NCBI RefSeq assembly: GCF_004362515.1 | Contig: NZ_SNXU01000001.1 | Location: 310,001-374,000, forward strand | Direction of reading: 5' to 3' | Length of the DNA stretch: 64,000 nucleotides | Source: Actinokineospora alba | Lineage (GTDB): Bacteria > Actinomycetota > Actinomycetes > Mycobacteriales > Pseudonocardiaceae | Shown here: piece by piece, positions 43,604 through 53,073 of the stretch | How positions within the stretch are numbered: position 1 is the first letter of the stretch | How the letters are laid out: every line of letters starts with the position of its first letter | Notes under the pieces: model-generated | Told to the model about the DNA's origin: nothing | Database searches by the model: none | The model's input: only the letters and a program-made list of their open reading frames with translations | Made by a program: the position numbers and the translations under genes

Positions 43604-44047
43604 CTAGGACGCCCAGGGCAGCCGTCGGCCGGGGGGCGCGCTTTCCAGCCACGACAGGAAGCCGGTGAGCACGTCCGGCCCCATCGCGACCTCGACGCCG
43701 GGGGCCGCGCCGCCGTTGGCGTACTCGAAGCGCAGGACGCGGGAGCCGACCGGCATGTTGGGGGTCTCGCCGCGTTCGGGCTCGCGGCGGTGCACGATCT
43801 CGAGGCCGTCGCGACGCAGGACGCGGTCCGGGCCCTTGCGCAGGCTCAGCGCGCGGAACCAGGCGAACTCGTCGCCCTGGTAGCGGCCGACACCGAGGTG
43901 CCAGCCCTTGCCCGTGTCGTCGATGCGAGTGCGCAGGGCAACGTGAACGCCGCCCGCGCGAAGAAGGCGCAGGCGGCGCAGGACCAGCAGGACAAGGAAG
44001 GCGAACACGGCGGCGAGGACCAGCACGACCACATCGCTGATGTCCAT
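43604..44047 (-). CDS. DUF2550 membrane protein
   Basis: 147 residues: one N-terminal membrane helix (ISDVVVLVLAAVFAFLVLLVL) and a basic beta-rich domain (LRTRIDDTGKGWHLGVGRYQGDEFAWFRALSL). DUF2550 genes regularly follow atpC in actinobacteria, as here (27 nt after the atpC stop). Function unknown. Confidence 0.87.
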   Translation of the reverse strand: MDISDVVVLVLAAVFAFLVLLVLRRLRLLRAGGVHVALRTRIDDTGKGWHLGVGRYQGDEFAWFRALSLRKGPDRVLRRDGLEIVHRREPERGETPNMPVGSRVLRFEYANGGAAPGVEVAMGPDVLTGFLSWLESAPPGRRLPWAS

Positions 44048-44074
44048 CGGCCGCCCCCGCCCCCTATGCCGACA

Positions 44075-44440
44075 TCAGGAAGACTGCTCGGCGGCGCGCA
44101 CGCGGGCGGCTGCTCTCGCGCGCTCCTCGGCGTCGTCGGCGGTGAGTCCGGTGCGCGCCTTGGCCACGTCGATCTCACCCGCGAGCTCGGCGGACTCGGC
44201 CAGGATGCTCACCGAGTCACCCGTGACCGAGAGGAAGCCACCGTGCACCGCCGCCACGACCGCTTCGCCGTCGGTGGTGATGACCTTGACCACGCCACCC
44301 TCGACGAGCTGACCGAGCACGGGCTCGTGACCAGGCATGATGCCGATCTCACCCTCGGTGGTCTGCGCGCTGACGAACGAGCCGGTACCCGACCACAGGC
44401 GTCGTTCCACGGCGACCAGCTGGACGGACATCTCAGCCAC
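44075..44440 (-). CDS. atpC: ATP synthase epsilon subunit
   Basis: 121 residues from the GTG at 44438-44440, which has AAGGAGA 5 nt upstream. It forms the inhibitory/coupling epsilon subunit of F1. VERRLWSGTGSFVSAQTTEGEIGIMPGHEPVLGQL is the standard N-terminal beta-sandwich; the C-terminal helix is short. Unusually it is not adjacent to atpD: two plus-strand genes and a terminator (44548-46466) lie between them, so it needs its own promoter. Confidence 0.93.
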   Translation of the reverse strand: MAEMSVQLVAVERRLWSGTGSFVSAQTTEGEIGIMPGHEPVLGQLVEGGVVKVITTDGEAVVAAVHGGFLSVTGDSVSILAESAELAGEIDVAKARTGLTADDAEERARAAARVRAAEQSS

Positions 44441-44547
44441 GCTTATCTCCTTAGACTCACGGTTCTTGGGCAGTCTAGATGGTCGGTCGGCAACCTCCCC
44501 AGCCAGGCCGGTGTCAGTCTTTGCATGAGCCACTCCAATCACAGGCG

Positions 44548-45051
44548 GTGACCGACATCGAGGACACCGACTTCACCGACTTCGTGACGCACCGGTCGAC
44601 GTCGCTGCTGCGCACGGCCTACCTGCTCTGCGGCGGCGACCGCGGCGCCGCGGAAGACCTGCTCCAGGACGTACTCGAACGCGTCTACGCCCGCCGCAAG
44701 CGGGTCAAGGGCAACCCGGAGCCGTACGTCCGGGCAGCGCTGGCCAACGCCTCGGCCAACCGCTGGCGACACCGGTCGCGCCGGGTGACCGAGACGACGC
44801 TGGAGCACGCCGCCGAACCGGGCGTGCGCGGCCATGAGGGCGGCGTCGCCGACCGGGACCAGATCGCCCGGGCGCTGGGGACGCTGCCGCCGCGAATGCG
44901 GGCCGTGCTGGTCTTGCGCTACTTCGACGACCTGTCCGAAGCCGACACCGCCGCCGCACTCGGGTGCGGCACCGGGACCGTCAAGAGCCAGACCTCGCGC
45001 GGCCTCGACCGCCTGCGCGCCCTGCTGGCCGAACCCGCGACGAAAGGATGA
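44548..45051 (+). CDS. SigE-family ECF sigma factor
   Basis: 167 residues from GTG 44548. Region 2 (FTDFVTHRSTSLLRTAYLLCGG, then AAEDLLQDVLERVYARRKRV) and region 4 (LPPRMRAVLVLRYFDDLSEADTA then GCGTGTVKSQTSRGLDRL) fit the SigE subfamily of streptomycetes and relatives. It directs RNA polymerase to a small regulon that probably includes itself. It is co-transcribed with the next gene and divergent from atpC. Confidence 0.9.
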   Translation: MTDIEDTDFTDFVTHRSTSLLRTAYLLCGGDRGAAEDLLQDVLERVYARRKRVKGNPEPYVRAALANASANRWRHRSRRVTETTLEHAAEPGVRGHEGGVADRDQIARALGTLPPRMRAVLVLRYFDDLSEADTAAALGCGTGTVKSQTSRGLDRLRALLAEPATKG

Positions 45052-45053
45052 GC

Positions 45054-46421
45054 ATGAACACCGACGACCTCACCCGCGCGTTGCGGGACGCCACCGACGA
45101 CATCGAGCCCAGGAACAGCTTCACCACCGACGTGGTGCGCGGCGGCAAGCGCAGGCAGTTCCGCCGTCGAATGGCGGTCACCGGCACCCTCGCCTTCGTG
45201 ATGGCCGCGGGTGTCGTGGTCTCCGTGGCGCCGTGGGCGCCGCCATCGCCCGCGATCACTGCCGCCGCCCCGAGCCCCTTGCTGACCGCGGCGACCCGCG
45301 GCGACCTGGCAGGCGACGCCGACTACCTGCGCGATGCGCGAACCGCGTTCGCCAAGGGCATGGCTGTGCTGCCGGACACCGGTCGGCCTGAAACCAGACT
45401 GATCGGCGAGCCACGCGTCTACTGGGCCGGAAACACTTCCGCGGGCAAAGTCGCCGTCGTCGTGCAGGAGCGAGAGAGGGAGCAAGGCAGCGTGATCTAT
45501 CAACCCGATGGCAGCGTCATCGACGCCGGCTCGATCCAGCGGTTCACGATCGGCTTGGTCACGGGTGAATCGGCGACTTTGGTGAACAGTGCGTGGTCGT
45601 CGAGCCTCGACGACCCGGGAGCCCAAGGGTTTGCGTTCCTGTTCGGCCCGAGCGACCGGTACTCGATCGCTTTCAGCGGTGGCGCGCCGCTGCACGTGTC
45701 TCCTGAATGGAAGATCGGCGACGACGGTCGCGGCATCCGCGAGTGGACGCCGATGAAGGACCTGGACGGGATGTCGTTCAACGCGTTCCCACAGCCGGTG
45801 CGTGGCGCCGACGTCCGAGTGATTCGGGCGAAGGACCCCGCGACCGCGGGTAACGAGGAGGGCTTGAACACCCTCCCCGCCTCCCTCTACGCGGAGGGCT
45901 TCGACCGGCAGAGCAAGCCGATCCCCCGCCGCACGATGGACTGGCCGCAGAACCAGCCGCTCCGCGCGGGCGGGACCAAGGCCGCTCCGCTGACCGGCGA
46001 TCTGGATGTGGGGAGCGAGCTCCAGGCGGCGGGCTACGGCGATCCATTCGCCCGGGTGGGCGTGATCGGGTTCGAGGTGATCGCCGACCTGCCAGGCGGT
46101 GGGAGCGTCGTGGGCGTGGAGTACGTGCCCAACCACACGGGCAGCAGGCTCTACCTCGGCTACCGCGACGCGACCGGCAAGGTGACGAAGTGGGCGTACG
46201 GAGGGCAGCTGCACGCGCAGGAACCACTGCCCGTCAAGGTGAAGCTGGAGAACGGCCAGGGCACGCTCGTCGCGGCACGCGGGGCGAACCTGCTCTACCG
46301 GACCACCACGGACGGCCCGTGGACCGACGCGGGCAAAGACGCCGCGCTGGTCCCCGCGAACGCCACCCAGGTCAAGGTGACCAGGGACGGCCAGGAGTCC
46401 ATTTTCGAAGTCACGCTCTGA
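45054..46421 (+). CDS. Membrane-anchored protein, probable anti-sigma partner
   Basis: 455 residues from ATG 45054, which has AAAGGA at good spacing; ATG 45048 overlapping the sigma stop is the alternative. A short cytoplasmic N-terminus (DDLTRALRDATDDIEPRNSFTT) precedes one membrane helix (residues about 42-62) and a large extracytoplasmic domain with many beta strands. The arrangement after a SigE-family gene suggests signal-dependent control of the sigma factor. There is no zinc-binding ZAS motif, so the anti-sigma role is inference. Confidence 0.75.
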   Translation: MNTDDLTRALRDATDDIEPRNSFTTDVVRGGKRRQFRRRMAVTGTLAFVMAAGVVVSVAPWAPPSPAITAAAPSPLLTAATRGDLAGDADYLRDARTAFAKGMAVLPDTGRPETRLIGEPRVYWAGNTSAGKVAVVVQEREREQGSVIYQPDGSVIDAGSIQRFTIGLVTGESATLVNSAWSSSLDDPGAQGFAFLFGPSDRYSIAFSGGAPLHVSPEWKIGDDGRGIREWTPMKDLDGMSFNAFPQPVRGADVRVIRAKDPATAGNEEGLNTLPASLYAEGFDRQSKPIPRRTMDWPQNQPLRAGGTKAAPLTGDLDVGSELQAAGYGDPFARVGVIGFEVIADLPGGGSVVGVEYVPNHTGSRLYLGYRDATGKVTKWAYGGQLHAQEPLPVKVKLENGQGTLVAARGANLLYRTTTDGPWTDAGKDAALVPANATQVKVTRDGQESIFEVTL

Positions 46422-46427
46422 GATAGC

Positions 46428-46466
46428 CGAAAGGGCCGGTGTCCGCAGTGGACACCGGCCCTTTCG
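46428..46466. terminator. Bidirectional terminator between anti-sigma gene and atpD
   Basis: A perfect 17-bp stem CGAAAGGGCCGGTGTCC/GGACACCGGCCCTTTCG with a 5-nt loop. It starts 6 nt after the anti-sigma stop and ends 17 nt before the atpD stop, so it can end transcription from both sides and separates atpD from atpC. Confidence 0.9.
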
Positions 46467-46482
46467 TCGTGCTTGACGGCAG

Positions 46483-47919
46483 TTACTTCTTCTTGCCGGT
46501 GAGCTCGTGGTACTTGCGCTCCAGGTCGTCCAGGCCACCGATCGAGAGGAAGGCCTGCTCCGGAACGTGGTCGTACTCGCCCTTCGCGACCTTGTCGAAG
46601 GCCTCGATGGTGTCGGCGAGCTTGACGAACGAGCCGACCTCGCCGGTGAACTTCTCCGCGACGAAGAAGTTCTGCGAGAGGAAACGCTCGATGCGACGGG
46701 CGCGGTTGACCGTCACCTTGTCCTCTTCGGACAGCTCGTCCATACCGAGGATCGCGATGATGTCCTGCAGTTCCTTGTACTTCTGCAGGATCCGCTTGAC
46801 CTCCTGCGCCACCCGGTAGTGCTCGTCGCCCACGATGGACGGGTCGAGGATTCGGGAGGACGAGGTCAGCGGGTCGACCGCCGGGTAGATGCCCTTCTGG
46901 GAGATCGGACGGGAAAGCTCCGTCGTCGCGTCCAGGTGGGCGAAGGTCGTCGCCGGGGCCGGGTCGGTGTAGTCGTCGGCGGGGACGTAGATCGCCTGCA
47001 GCGAGGTGATCGAGCGACCACGCGTCGAGGTGATGCGCTCCTGCAGTTCACCCATCTCGTCGGCCAGCGTCGGCTGGTAACCCACGGCCGAAGGCATACG
47101 ACCCAGCAGGGTCGAGACCTCGGAACCGGCCTGGGTGAACCGGAAGATGTTGTCGATGAACAGCAGCACGTCCTGCTTCTGCACATCGCGGAAGTACTCC
47201 GCCATGGTCAGGGCCGACAGGGCGACGCGCATACGGGTGCCCGGGGGCTCGTCCATCTGGCCGAAGACGAGCGCGGTGTCCGGGAGAACACCCATCTCTT
47301 CCATTTCCAGGAAGAGGTCGGTGCCCTCACGGGTGCGCTCACCGACACCGGCGAACACGGACGTACCACCGAAGTTGCGGGCGATACGGGTGATCATCTC
47401 CTGGATGAGCACCGTCTTGCCGACACCGGCACCACCGAACAGACCGATCTTGCCACCCTCGACGTACGGGGTGAGCAGGTCCAGGACCTTGACGCCGGTC
47501 TCCAGCATCTTGGTCTTGCCCTCGAGCTGGTCGAAGGCCGGGGGACGGCGGTGGATGCGCCAGCGCTCGGCGTCCGCGGCGTGGCCCGGCTTGTCGAGGC
47601 AGTCACCCAGGGCGTTGAACACGTGGCCCTTGACGACGTCGCCGACGGGCACCGAGATGCCCTCGCCGGTGTCGAGCACCGGGGCGCCACGCACGAGGCC
47701 GTCCTGCGGCGCCATCGAGATGCAGCGCACCAGGTTGTCGCCGAGGTGCTGGGCGACCTCGAGGGTGATGGTCTTCTTCATCGACTCGAGGGCGACCTCG
47801 ACCTTGAGCGCGTTGAAGAGCTCCGGCACGGAGTCCCGGGGGAACTCCACGTCAACGACGGGGCCGATCACCCGGACGACGCGACCGGTTGCGGTCTTGG
47901 GTTCCTGAATGGCGGTCAT
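46483..47919 (-). CDS. atpD: ATP synthase beta subunit
   Basis: 478 residues, full length. Catalytic subunit of F1. Walker A GGAGVGKT at 162-169, GERTREGTDL, Walker B-region VLLFIDNIFRFTQAGSEVS and the DELSEED region (MDELSEEDKVTV) are present. The ATG overlaps the atpG stop by one base (TAATG). Last gene of the main atp transcript here because the terminator and the sigma pair follow. Confidence 0.97.
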   Translation of the reverse strand: MTAIQEPKTATGRVVRVIGPVVDVEFPRDSVPELFNALKVEVALESMKKTITLEVAQHLGDNLVRCISMAPQDGLVRGAPVLDTGEGISVPVGDVVKGHVFNALGDCLDKPGHAADAERWRIHRRPPAFDQLEGKTKMLETGVKVLDLLTPYVEGGKIGLFGGAGVGKTVLIQEMITRIARNFGGTSVFAGVGERTREGTDLFLEMEEMGVLPDTALVFGQMDEPPGTRMRVALSALTMAEYFRDVQKQDVLLFIDNIFRFTQAGSEVSTLLGRMPSAVGYQPTLADEMGELQERITSTRGRSITSLQAIYVPADDYTDPAPATTFAHLDATTELSRPISQKGIYPAVDPLTSSSRILDPSIVGDEHYRVAQEVKRILQKYKELQDIIAILGMDELSEEDKVTVNRARRIERFLSQNFFVAEKFTGEVGSFVKLADTIEAFDKVAKGEYDHVPEQAFLSIGGLDDLERKYHELTGKKK

Positions 47920-48869
47920 TAGTCATCACTTCCTGCGGCAGCGGCGAGCGCTTCCACGCCACCGACGATCTCGCTGATCTCCTGGGTGATCTGCGCCTGG
48001 CGAACCTGGTTGGCCACTCGCGTGAAGCTCTTGACCAACTCGTCGGCGTTGTCTGTCGCCGCCTTCATCGCCGTGCGTCGAGCCGCGGACTCGGAGGCCG
48101 CCGACTCGAGCAGTGCCGCGTAGATCCGGGTGTTGATGTACTTCGGCAGCAGATTGCCGAGCAGCGTCTCCGCGCTCGGTTCGAAAGCGTACGCCGACTT
48201 CAGCTCGGCGCGAGCCGCGGCGGCCTCCTCCTCGGAGGAGTACTCGACCTCCAGCGGGGCGACCCGCTTGGCGACCGGACGCTGCGTGAGCATCGAGACG
48301 AACTCGGTGTAGACGACGTGCAGCTCGTCGACACCGAGGATGCCGTCGGCACCCGCGTTATCGCCCTCGTCGTCGGCGCCCGCGAGGAACGCGTCGATGA
48401 GGGTCTCGCCCGCCTCGGCCGCGTTGACGTAGCTCGGCTTCTCGGAGAAGCCGGTCCAGCTCTGCGCGACCGGGCGCTGACGGAACCGGTAGAAGTTCAG
48501 TCCCTTGCGGCCGATCACGAAGAGCACCGGGGTCTTGCCCTGCTCGCGCAGCAGCGCCTGCAGTTCCTCGGCCGCCTTGATGGCGTTGGCGTTGTAACCG
48601 CCGCACAGGCCGCGGTCGCTGGTGATCAGCAGCACGCCTGCCCGCTTCGCGGTGGACCGCTCCACGAGCAGCGGCGAGTCCAGGTTGGCCGCCGCGCCCG
48701 CGAGGGCGGTCAGCACATGCGTGATCTCGTCCGCGTACGGCTTGGACTGCGCGACCCGGGCCTGCGCCTTGCTGATGCGCGAGGTCGCGATCAGCTCCTG
48801 TGCCTTGAAGATCTTCTTGAAGGACTGGGCAGACTTGATCCGCTGTCGGATTTCCCGAAGTTGCGCCAT
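47919..48869 (-). CDS. atpG: ATP synthase gamma subunit
   Basis: 316 residues. The central shaft of F1: N-terminal coiled-coil MAQLREIRQRIKSAQSFKKI, GLCGGYNANAIK in the middle and a C-terminal coiled-coil ending AAAGSDD. A short actinobacterial insertion rich in Asp/Gly (GADDEGDNAGADG) is present near residue 170. It starts 11 nt after the atpA stop. Confidence 0.96.
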   Translation of the reverse strand: MAQLREIRQRIKSAQSFKKIFKAQELIATSRISKAQARVAQSKPYADEITHVLTALAGAAANLDSPLLVERSTAKRAGVLLITSDRGLCGGYNANAIKAAEELQALLREQGKTPVLFVIGRKGLNFYRFRQRPVAQSWTGFSEKPSYVNAAEAGETLIDAFLAGADDEGDNAGADGILGVDELHVVYTEFVSMLTQRPVAKRVAPLEVEYSSEEEAAAARAELKSAYAFEPSAETLLGNLLPKYINTRIYAALLESAASESAARRTAMKAATDNADELVKSFTRVANQVRQAQITQEISEIVGGVEALAAAAGSDD

Positions 48870-48880
48870 GGCTTACCCGG

Positions 48881-50527
48881 TCACTTCTTCGGGGCGGTCT
48901 TGGCGACCTTGATGGTCTCCTGGCCGACCGCGGCCGCGTCCATGGCCTCGGCCTCGGCGTCCTTCACCACGACCGACGAGCCGTCGGAGGCGGTGAAGTT
49001 CTCCTTGAAGGCCTCGACCGCGTTGACCAGGCGCTCCTCGTTGTCGTCCGAGAGAACCTTGTTCACCCGGATCTCGTCGAGGATGCCCGCGTTGCGGTGG
49101 CGCAGGTTCTCCAGCAGCTCCGACTCGAAGCGGCGCACGTCGGCGACCGGCACGGAGTCGAGGTAGCCCTTGGTGCCGATGTAGATCGACACGACCTGCT
49201 CCTCGACCGGCATCGGCGAGAACTGGCCCTGCTTGAGCAGCTCCATCATCCGGGTGCCGCGGGCGAGCTGGGCCTTGGAGGTGGCGTCGAGGTCGGAGGC
49301 GAAGGCGGCGAACGCCTCCAGCTCGCGGTACTGCGCCAGCTCCAGACGCAAGGTGCCGGAGATCTTCTTCATCGCCTTGGTCTGGGCGGCGCCACCGACA
49401 CGGGAGACCGAGGTACCCACGTTGATGGCCGGGCGCTGACCGGAGTTGAAGAGGTCGGACTCCAGGAAGCACTGGCCGTCGGTGATCGAGATGACGTTGG
49501 TGGGGATGTAGGCCGAGATGTCGTTGGCCTTCGTCTCGATGATCGGCAGACCGGTCATCGAGCCACCGCCGAGCTCGTCGGACAGCTTCGCGCAGCGCTC
49601 CAGCAGACGGGAGTGCAAGTAGAAGACGTCGCCCGGGTAGGCCTCACGGCCCGGCGGACGGCGCAGCAGCAGCGAGATGGCGCGGTAGGCCTCGGCCTGC
49701 TTGGTCAGGTCGTCGAAGATGATCAGGACGTGCTTGCCCTGGTACATCCAGTGCTGACCCAGCGCGGAGCCGGTGTAGGGCGCGAGCCACTTGAAGCCTG
49801 CCGAGTCGGACGCGGGAGCGGCCACGATGGTGGTGTACTCCAGCGCGCCCGCCTCCTCCAGCGCGGTCTTGACGCCCGCGATGGTGGAGCCCTTCTGGCC
49901 GATGGCGACGTAGATGCAGCGGACCTGCTGCTTCGGGTCGCCGGTCTCCCAGGCCTTCTTCTGGTTGATGATGGTGTCGACGCAGACCGTGGTCTTGCCG
50001 GTCTTGCGGTCACCGATGATCAGCTGGCGCTGGCCGCGGCCGATCGGGGTCATCGAGTCGACGGCCTTGAGGCCGGTCTGCAGCGGCTCCTCGACGGGCT
50101 GGCGCTGCACGACCGTGGCGGCCTGCAGTTCCAGTGCGCGCTGCTCCTCGGCGACGATCTCGCCGAGACCGTCGATCGGGGCGCCCAGGGGGTCGATGAC
50201 GCGACCCAGGAAGGCGTCGCCGACCGGAACGGACAGCACGCGTCCGGTCCGCTTGACCTCCTGGCCTTCCTCGATCTTGTCGTACTCACCGAGGATCGCG
50301 GCACCGATCTCGCGCGCGTCCAGGTTCAGCGCGACGCCGAGTACCCCGCCCGCGAACTCCAGCAGCTCGTTGGCCATGGCCGAGGGCAGGCCCTCGACGT
50401 GGGCGATGCCGTCGCCGGTGTCGGAAACCGTTCCGACCTCTTCCCGGTTGACGTCCGGGGAGTAGCTGGAGACGTAGTTTTCGATCGCACTGCGGATCTC
50501 GTCCGACGAGATCGTCAGCTCCGCCAT
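48881..50527 (-). CDS. atpA: ATP synthase alpha subunit
   Basis: 548 residues from the ATG at 50525-50527 (MAELTISSDEIRSAI), the standard N-terminus; the upstream in-frame ATG at 50605 would overlap atpH. Walker A GDRKTGKT, EYTTIVAAPASDSAGFK and the C-terminal extension typical of actinobacteria (KVAKTAPKK) are visible. Non-catalytic nucleotide-binding subunit of F1. Confidence 0.97.
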   Translation of the reverse strand: MAELTISSDEIRSAIENYVSSYSPDVNREEVGTVSDTGDGIAHVEGLPSAMANELLEFAGGVLGVALNLDAREIGAAILGEYDKIEEGQEVKRTGRVLSVPVGDAFLGRVIDPLGAPIDGLGEIVAEEQRALELQAATVVQRQPVEEPLQTGLKAVDSMTPIGRGQRQLIIGDRKTGKTTVCVDTIINQKKAWETGDPKQQVRCIYVAIGQKGSTIAGVKTALEEAGALEYTTIVAAPASDSAGFKWLAPYTGSALGQHWMYQGKHVLIIFDDLTKQAEAYRAISLLLRRPPGREAYPGDVFYLHSRLLERCAKLSDELGGGSMTGLPIIETKANDISAYIPTNVISITDGQCFLESDLFNSGQRPAINVGTSVSRVGGAAQTKAMKKISGTLRLELAQYRELEAFAAFASDLDATSKAQLARGTRMMELLKQGQFSPMPVEEQVVSIYIGTKGYLDSVPVADVRRFESELLENLRHRNAGILDEIRVNKVLSDDNEERLVNAVEAFKENFTASDGSSVVVKDAEAEAMDAAAVGQETIKVAKTAPKK

Positions 50528-50573
50528 GTCGTTCCTGCTCTCGCTTCGTTTCTTTGTGGAAAGTTCTAGGGGT

Positions 50574-51398
50574 TCAGCCGGCCAGCTTGCGCCGGAGCGC
50601 TTCAAGCCGTCCAGCTGTGGAGCCGTCGATGACCTCGTCGCCGACCTTGACGACCAGTCCGCCGCCGAGCGACTCGTCGACCTCGACGTGCAGGCCGATC
50701 GGGCGGCCGTAGATCCGCTGCAGAGACGCGGTGAGGCGCTCCTGCTGCTCGGCCGACAGCGGCCCGGCGGAGATCACGTGCGCCACCGAGCGCTCGCGCC
50801 GCTTGGCCGCCTCGCTCGCGAGGTTCTCCAGACCCTCGACGACCGTGCGGCCGCGGGGCTGGCCGACCAGGTTCGCGACCAGGGTCGCGGTGGTCGGGTC
50901 GACCTTGCCGTCGATCAGCCCGTTGATCAGGCTGAGCTTGCCTTCGACAGCCGCCGTCCGGTCGGACAGCGCCTGCTCCAGCTCGGTCTGGTCGGCGATG
51001 ATGCGGCCGAGGCGGAACAGCTCGTCCTCGACCGCGTCCAGGCGCCCGTCGCGCTCGGCCCGCACCAGCAGCGCGGTCGTCGCCAGCGACTCGATGCCGT
51101 CGACGAGTTCCCGCGGGCTCGACCAGCGGGCACTGACGGCCGCGACGGTCACCTGCAGGGTGTCGTCGGCGACCTTGCCGCCGAGCAGGTCCCGGACCAG
51201 CCGCTCACGGGCGGCCGGGTCGGTCGAGGAGTCGGCCAGCGTGCGACGCAGGCCGATCTCCCGGTCGAGCAACCCGGCGACCGCGAACAGCTCCTCGCCC
51301 AGGGGCCCGGCAGCGGCTGCGGCGGTTCCCTCAACGACATCGAGCAACTTCAGCTCGACGGCGGCGAGAGCTTCCCGGCTCGCGGCTTGGAATGTCAT
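50574..51398 (-). CDS. atpH: ATP synthase delta subunit
   Basis: 274 residues. Peripheral stalk subunit joining F1 to the b subunits. Its length (about 100 more than E. coli delta) is usual for this order. Ends LGGGLVVKVGDEVIDGSTAGRLEALRRKLAG, the classic delta C-terminal motif. 12 nt lie between it and the atpF stop. Confidence 0.95.
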   Translation of the reverse strand: MTFQAASREALAAVELKLLDVVEGTAAAAAGPLGEELFAVAGLLDREIGLRRTLADSSTDPAARERLVRDLLGGKVADDTLQVTVAAVSARWSSPRELVDGIESLATTALLVRAERDGRLDAVEDELFRLGRIIADQTELEQALSDRTAAVEGKLSLINGLIDGKVDPTTATLVANLVGQPRGRTVVEGLENLASEAAKRRERSVAHVISAGPLSAEQQERLTASLQRIYGRPIGLHVEVDESLGGGLVVKVGDEVIDGSTAGRLEALRRKLAG

Positions 51399-51410
51399 CT
51401 CAGGCGTCCC

Positions 51411-51959
51411 CTAGTTCTTCGCGGGCGCCGAGACGGCGTCGAGCTCGGAGAGGAAGCGGTCCACGGTGCCGCGGCGCCGCGTCTCGTCCTCAAGCGACTC
51501 GCCCACCACTCGGCTGGCCAGCTCGACGGCGTGGCGACCGAGGTCCGCACGCAGCTCGGCGACGATCTGCGCGCGCTGGGCCTCGAGCTGAGCCGTGCCC
51601 TGAGCCACGATGCGGGCGGACTCGGCCTGGGCCTGGGCGCGCAGCTCTTCCTTGATCTGCTCTGCCTCGGCACGGGCGTCGTCCCGGATCCGGGCCGACT
51701 CGGCACGGGCCTCGGCGAGCTGCGCCTTGTACTGCTGCAGCGCCTGCTCGGCCTCGGCCTGAGCCTTCTCCGCCTTCTCGATGCCGCCTTCGATCTTCGC
51801 CGTGCGCTCGGTGTAGAGCTTCTCGAACCGAGGCGCGACGAACTTCGAGATCACGAACAGCAGCAGCAGGAAAGCCACCAGACCGAGAATGACCTCGGCG
51901 ATGTGCGGCATGACCGGGCTGGGCCCTTCGGCGGCCAGATACATCACAGACTTCACCAC
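51411..51959 (-). CDS. atpF: ATP synthase b subunit
   Basis: 182 residues from the GTG at 51957-51959, which has GGGAG upstream; a TTG at 51971 in frame has no Shine-Dalgarno. One N-terminal membrane helix (EVILGLVAFLLLLFVISKFVAP) followed by the long charged coiled-coil of the peripheral stalk (EKAEKAQAEAEQALQQYKAQL). Confidence 0.94.
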   Translation of the reverse strand: MVKSVMYLAAEGPSPVMPHIAEVILGLVAFLLLLFVISKFVAPRFEKLYTERTAKIEGGIEKAEKAQAEAEQALQQYKAQLAEARAESARIRDDARAEAEQIKEELRAQAQAESARIVAQGTAQLEAQRAQIVAELRADLGRHAVELASRVVGESLEDETRRRGTVDRFLSELDAVSAPAKN

Positions 51960-51987
51960 GTCGTCTCCCAAACGAAGAAAGGCTGGA

Positions 51988-52233
51988 TCAGCCGCCGGCG
52001 ATGAAGTAGACGACCAGGCCGATCAGGGCGAGCACCTCGACGAGGACGAAGGTCGTCCAGGCGATGCCCATGAGCTTGCTCTGGGCCTCCGGCTGACGGG
52101 CGGTGCCGTTGATGACGGCAGCCCAGATCAGACCGACGCCGATGCCGGGGCCGATGGCGCCAAGGCCGTAGCCGATCGCCGCGAGGCCGCTGTTGATGTT
52201 GGCGGCGTCCTGAGCGAGAACCATTGCGCTCAC
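51988..52233 (-). CDS. atpE: ATP synthase c subunit
   Basis: 81 residues from the GTG at 52231-52233 (AAAGGGA upstream); ATG 52224 is the alternative. Two membrane helices form the rotor-ring hairpin: GLAAIGYGLGAIGPGIGVG and FVLVEVLALIGLVVYFI. The proton-carrying carboxylate is Glu66. The polar loop RQPEAQ is conserved. Confidence 0.95.
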   Translation of the reverse strand: MSAMVLAQDAANINSGLAAIGYGLGAIGPGIGVGLIWAAVINGTARQPEAQSKLMGIAWTTFVLVEVLALIGLVVYFIAGG

Positions 52234-52293
52234 TTGTGTATCCCTTTCCAACTCGGTCCGCGGGTACCCGCGGATCGGGGGCTTTCGTTTCCC

Positions 52294-53073
52294 TTAGTGG
52301 TCTTCGGCGAGCGCGCGGCCGATGAAGCTGGCCGACAGCAGCGCGAAGATGTACGCCTGCAGAACCTGGATGAACGCCTCGAGGAAGGTCATCGCGATGG
52401 CCATCGCCCAGGAGATCAACGACACCGGCTTGAGCGGCACCGAGGCGTGCAGGAGCAGGTACTCACCACCAAGGGTGAACACCAGCAGAATGAGGTGACC
52501 GGCGAACATGGCGGCGAACACTCGGATCGCCAGCGTGATCGGGTCCATGAAGAACTTGAGGAAGAACTCGATCGGGGTGAGCAGGATGTAGACCGGCTTC
52601 GGGACACCCGCGGGAAGCAACTGGTTCTTCAGGTAGCGGCCGAGGCCGAACTTCTTGATACCCACGAAGTGGTAGACGGGAAAGACCACCAGGAGGGCGA
52701 GGGCCAGCGGGAAGCCGATCTTCGCCATCGTCGGGAACTGGATGATCGGAATGATCCCGTACAGGTTGTTCACCAGGATGAAGGTGAACAGCGTGAGAAT
52801 CAGCGGGATGAACGGCTTGAACTCTTTCGAGCCGATCTGGTCCCGGGTGATGTTGTTGCGGCTGAAGTCGTAGACCGACTCGGCGGCGAACTGCCACTTG
52901 GTCGGGACGATCTTCATGTTGCGCGACGTAATGAGGAAGAAAGCGGAGACGATGACGATGGACAGAACCATCAAGACCATCGGCTTCGTGACCTCGCCGA
53001 AAATCGGCGGTAGGAAAAAGTCCTTAACACCGGGGGGCGCGAACTTGTCACCCTCGGCCAGCAGCCTGCCCAA
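52294..53073 (-). CDS. atpB: ATP synthase a subunit
   Basis: 259 residues from a TTG at 53071-53073 with GGAAGGAG at good spacing; no ATG or GTG gives a better start. Five to six membrane helices; the essential Arg of helix 4 is in MDPITLAIRVFAAMFAGHLI. Carries the proton half-channels. First gene of atpBEFHAGD. The 221-bp gap to the atpI-like gene is the likely place for an atp promoter. Confidence 0.95.
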   Translation of the reverse strand: MGRLLAEGDKFAPPGVKDFFLPPIFGEVTKPMVLMVLSIVIVSAFFLITSRNMKIVPTKWQFAAESVYDFSRNNITRDQIGSKEFKPFIPLILTLFTFILVNNLYGIIPIIQFPTMAKIGFPLALALLVVFPVYHFVGIKKFGLGRYLKNQLLPAGVPKPVYILLTPIEFFLKFFMDPITLAIRVFAAMFAGHLILLVFTLGGEYLLLHASVPLKPVSLISWAMAIAMTFLEAFIQVLQAYIFALLSASFIGRALAEDH

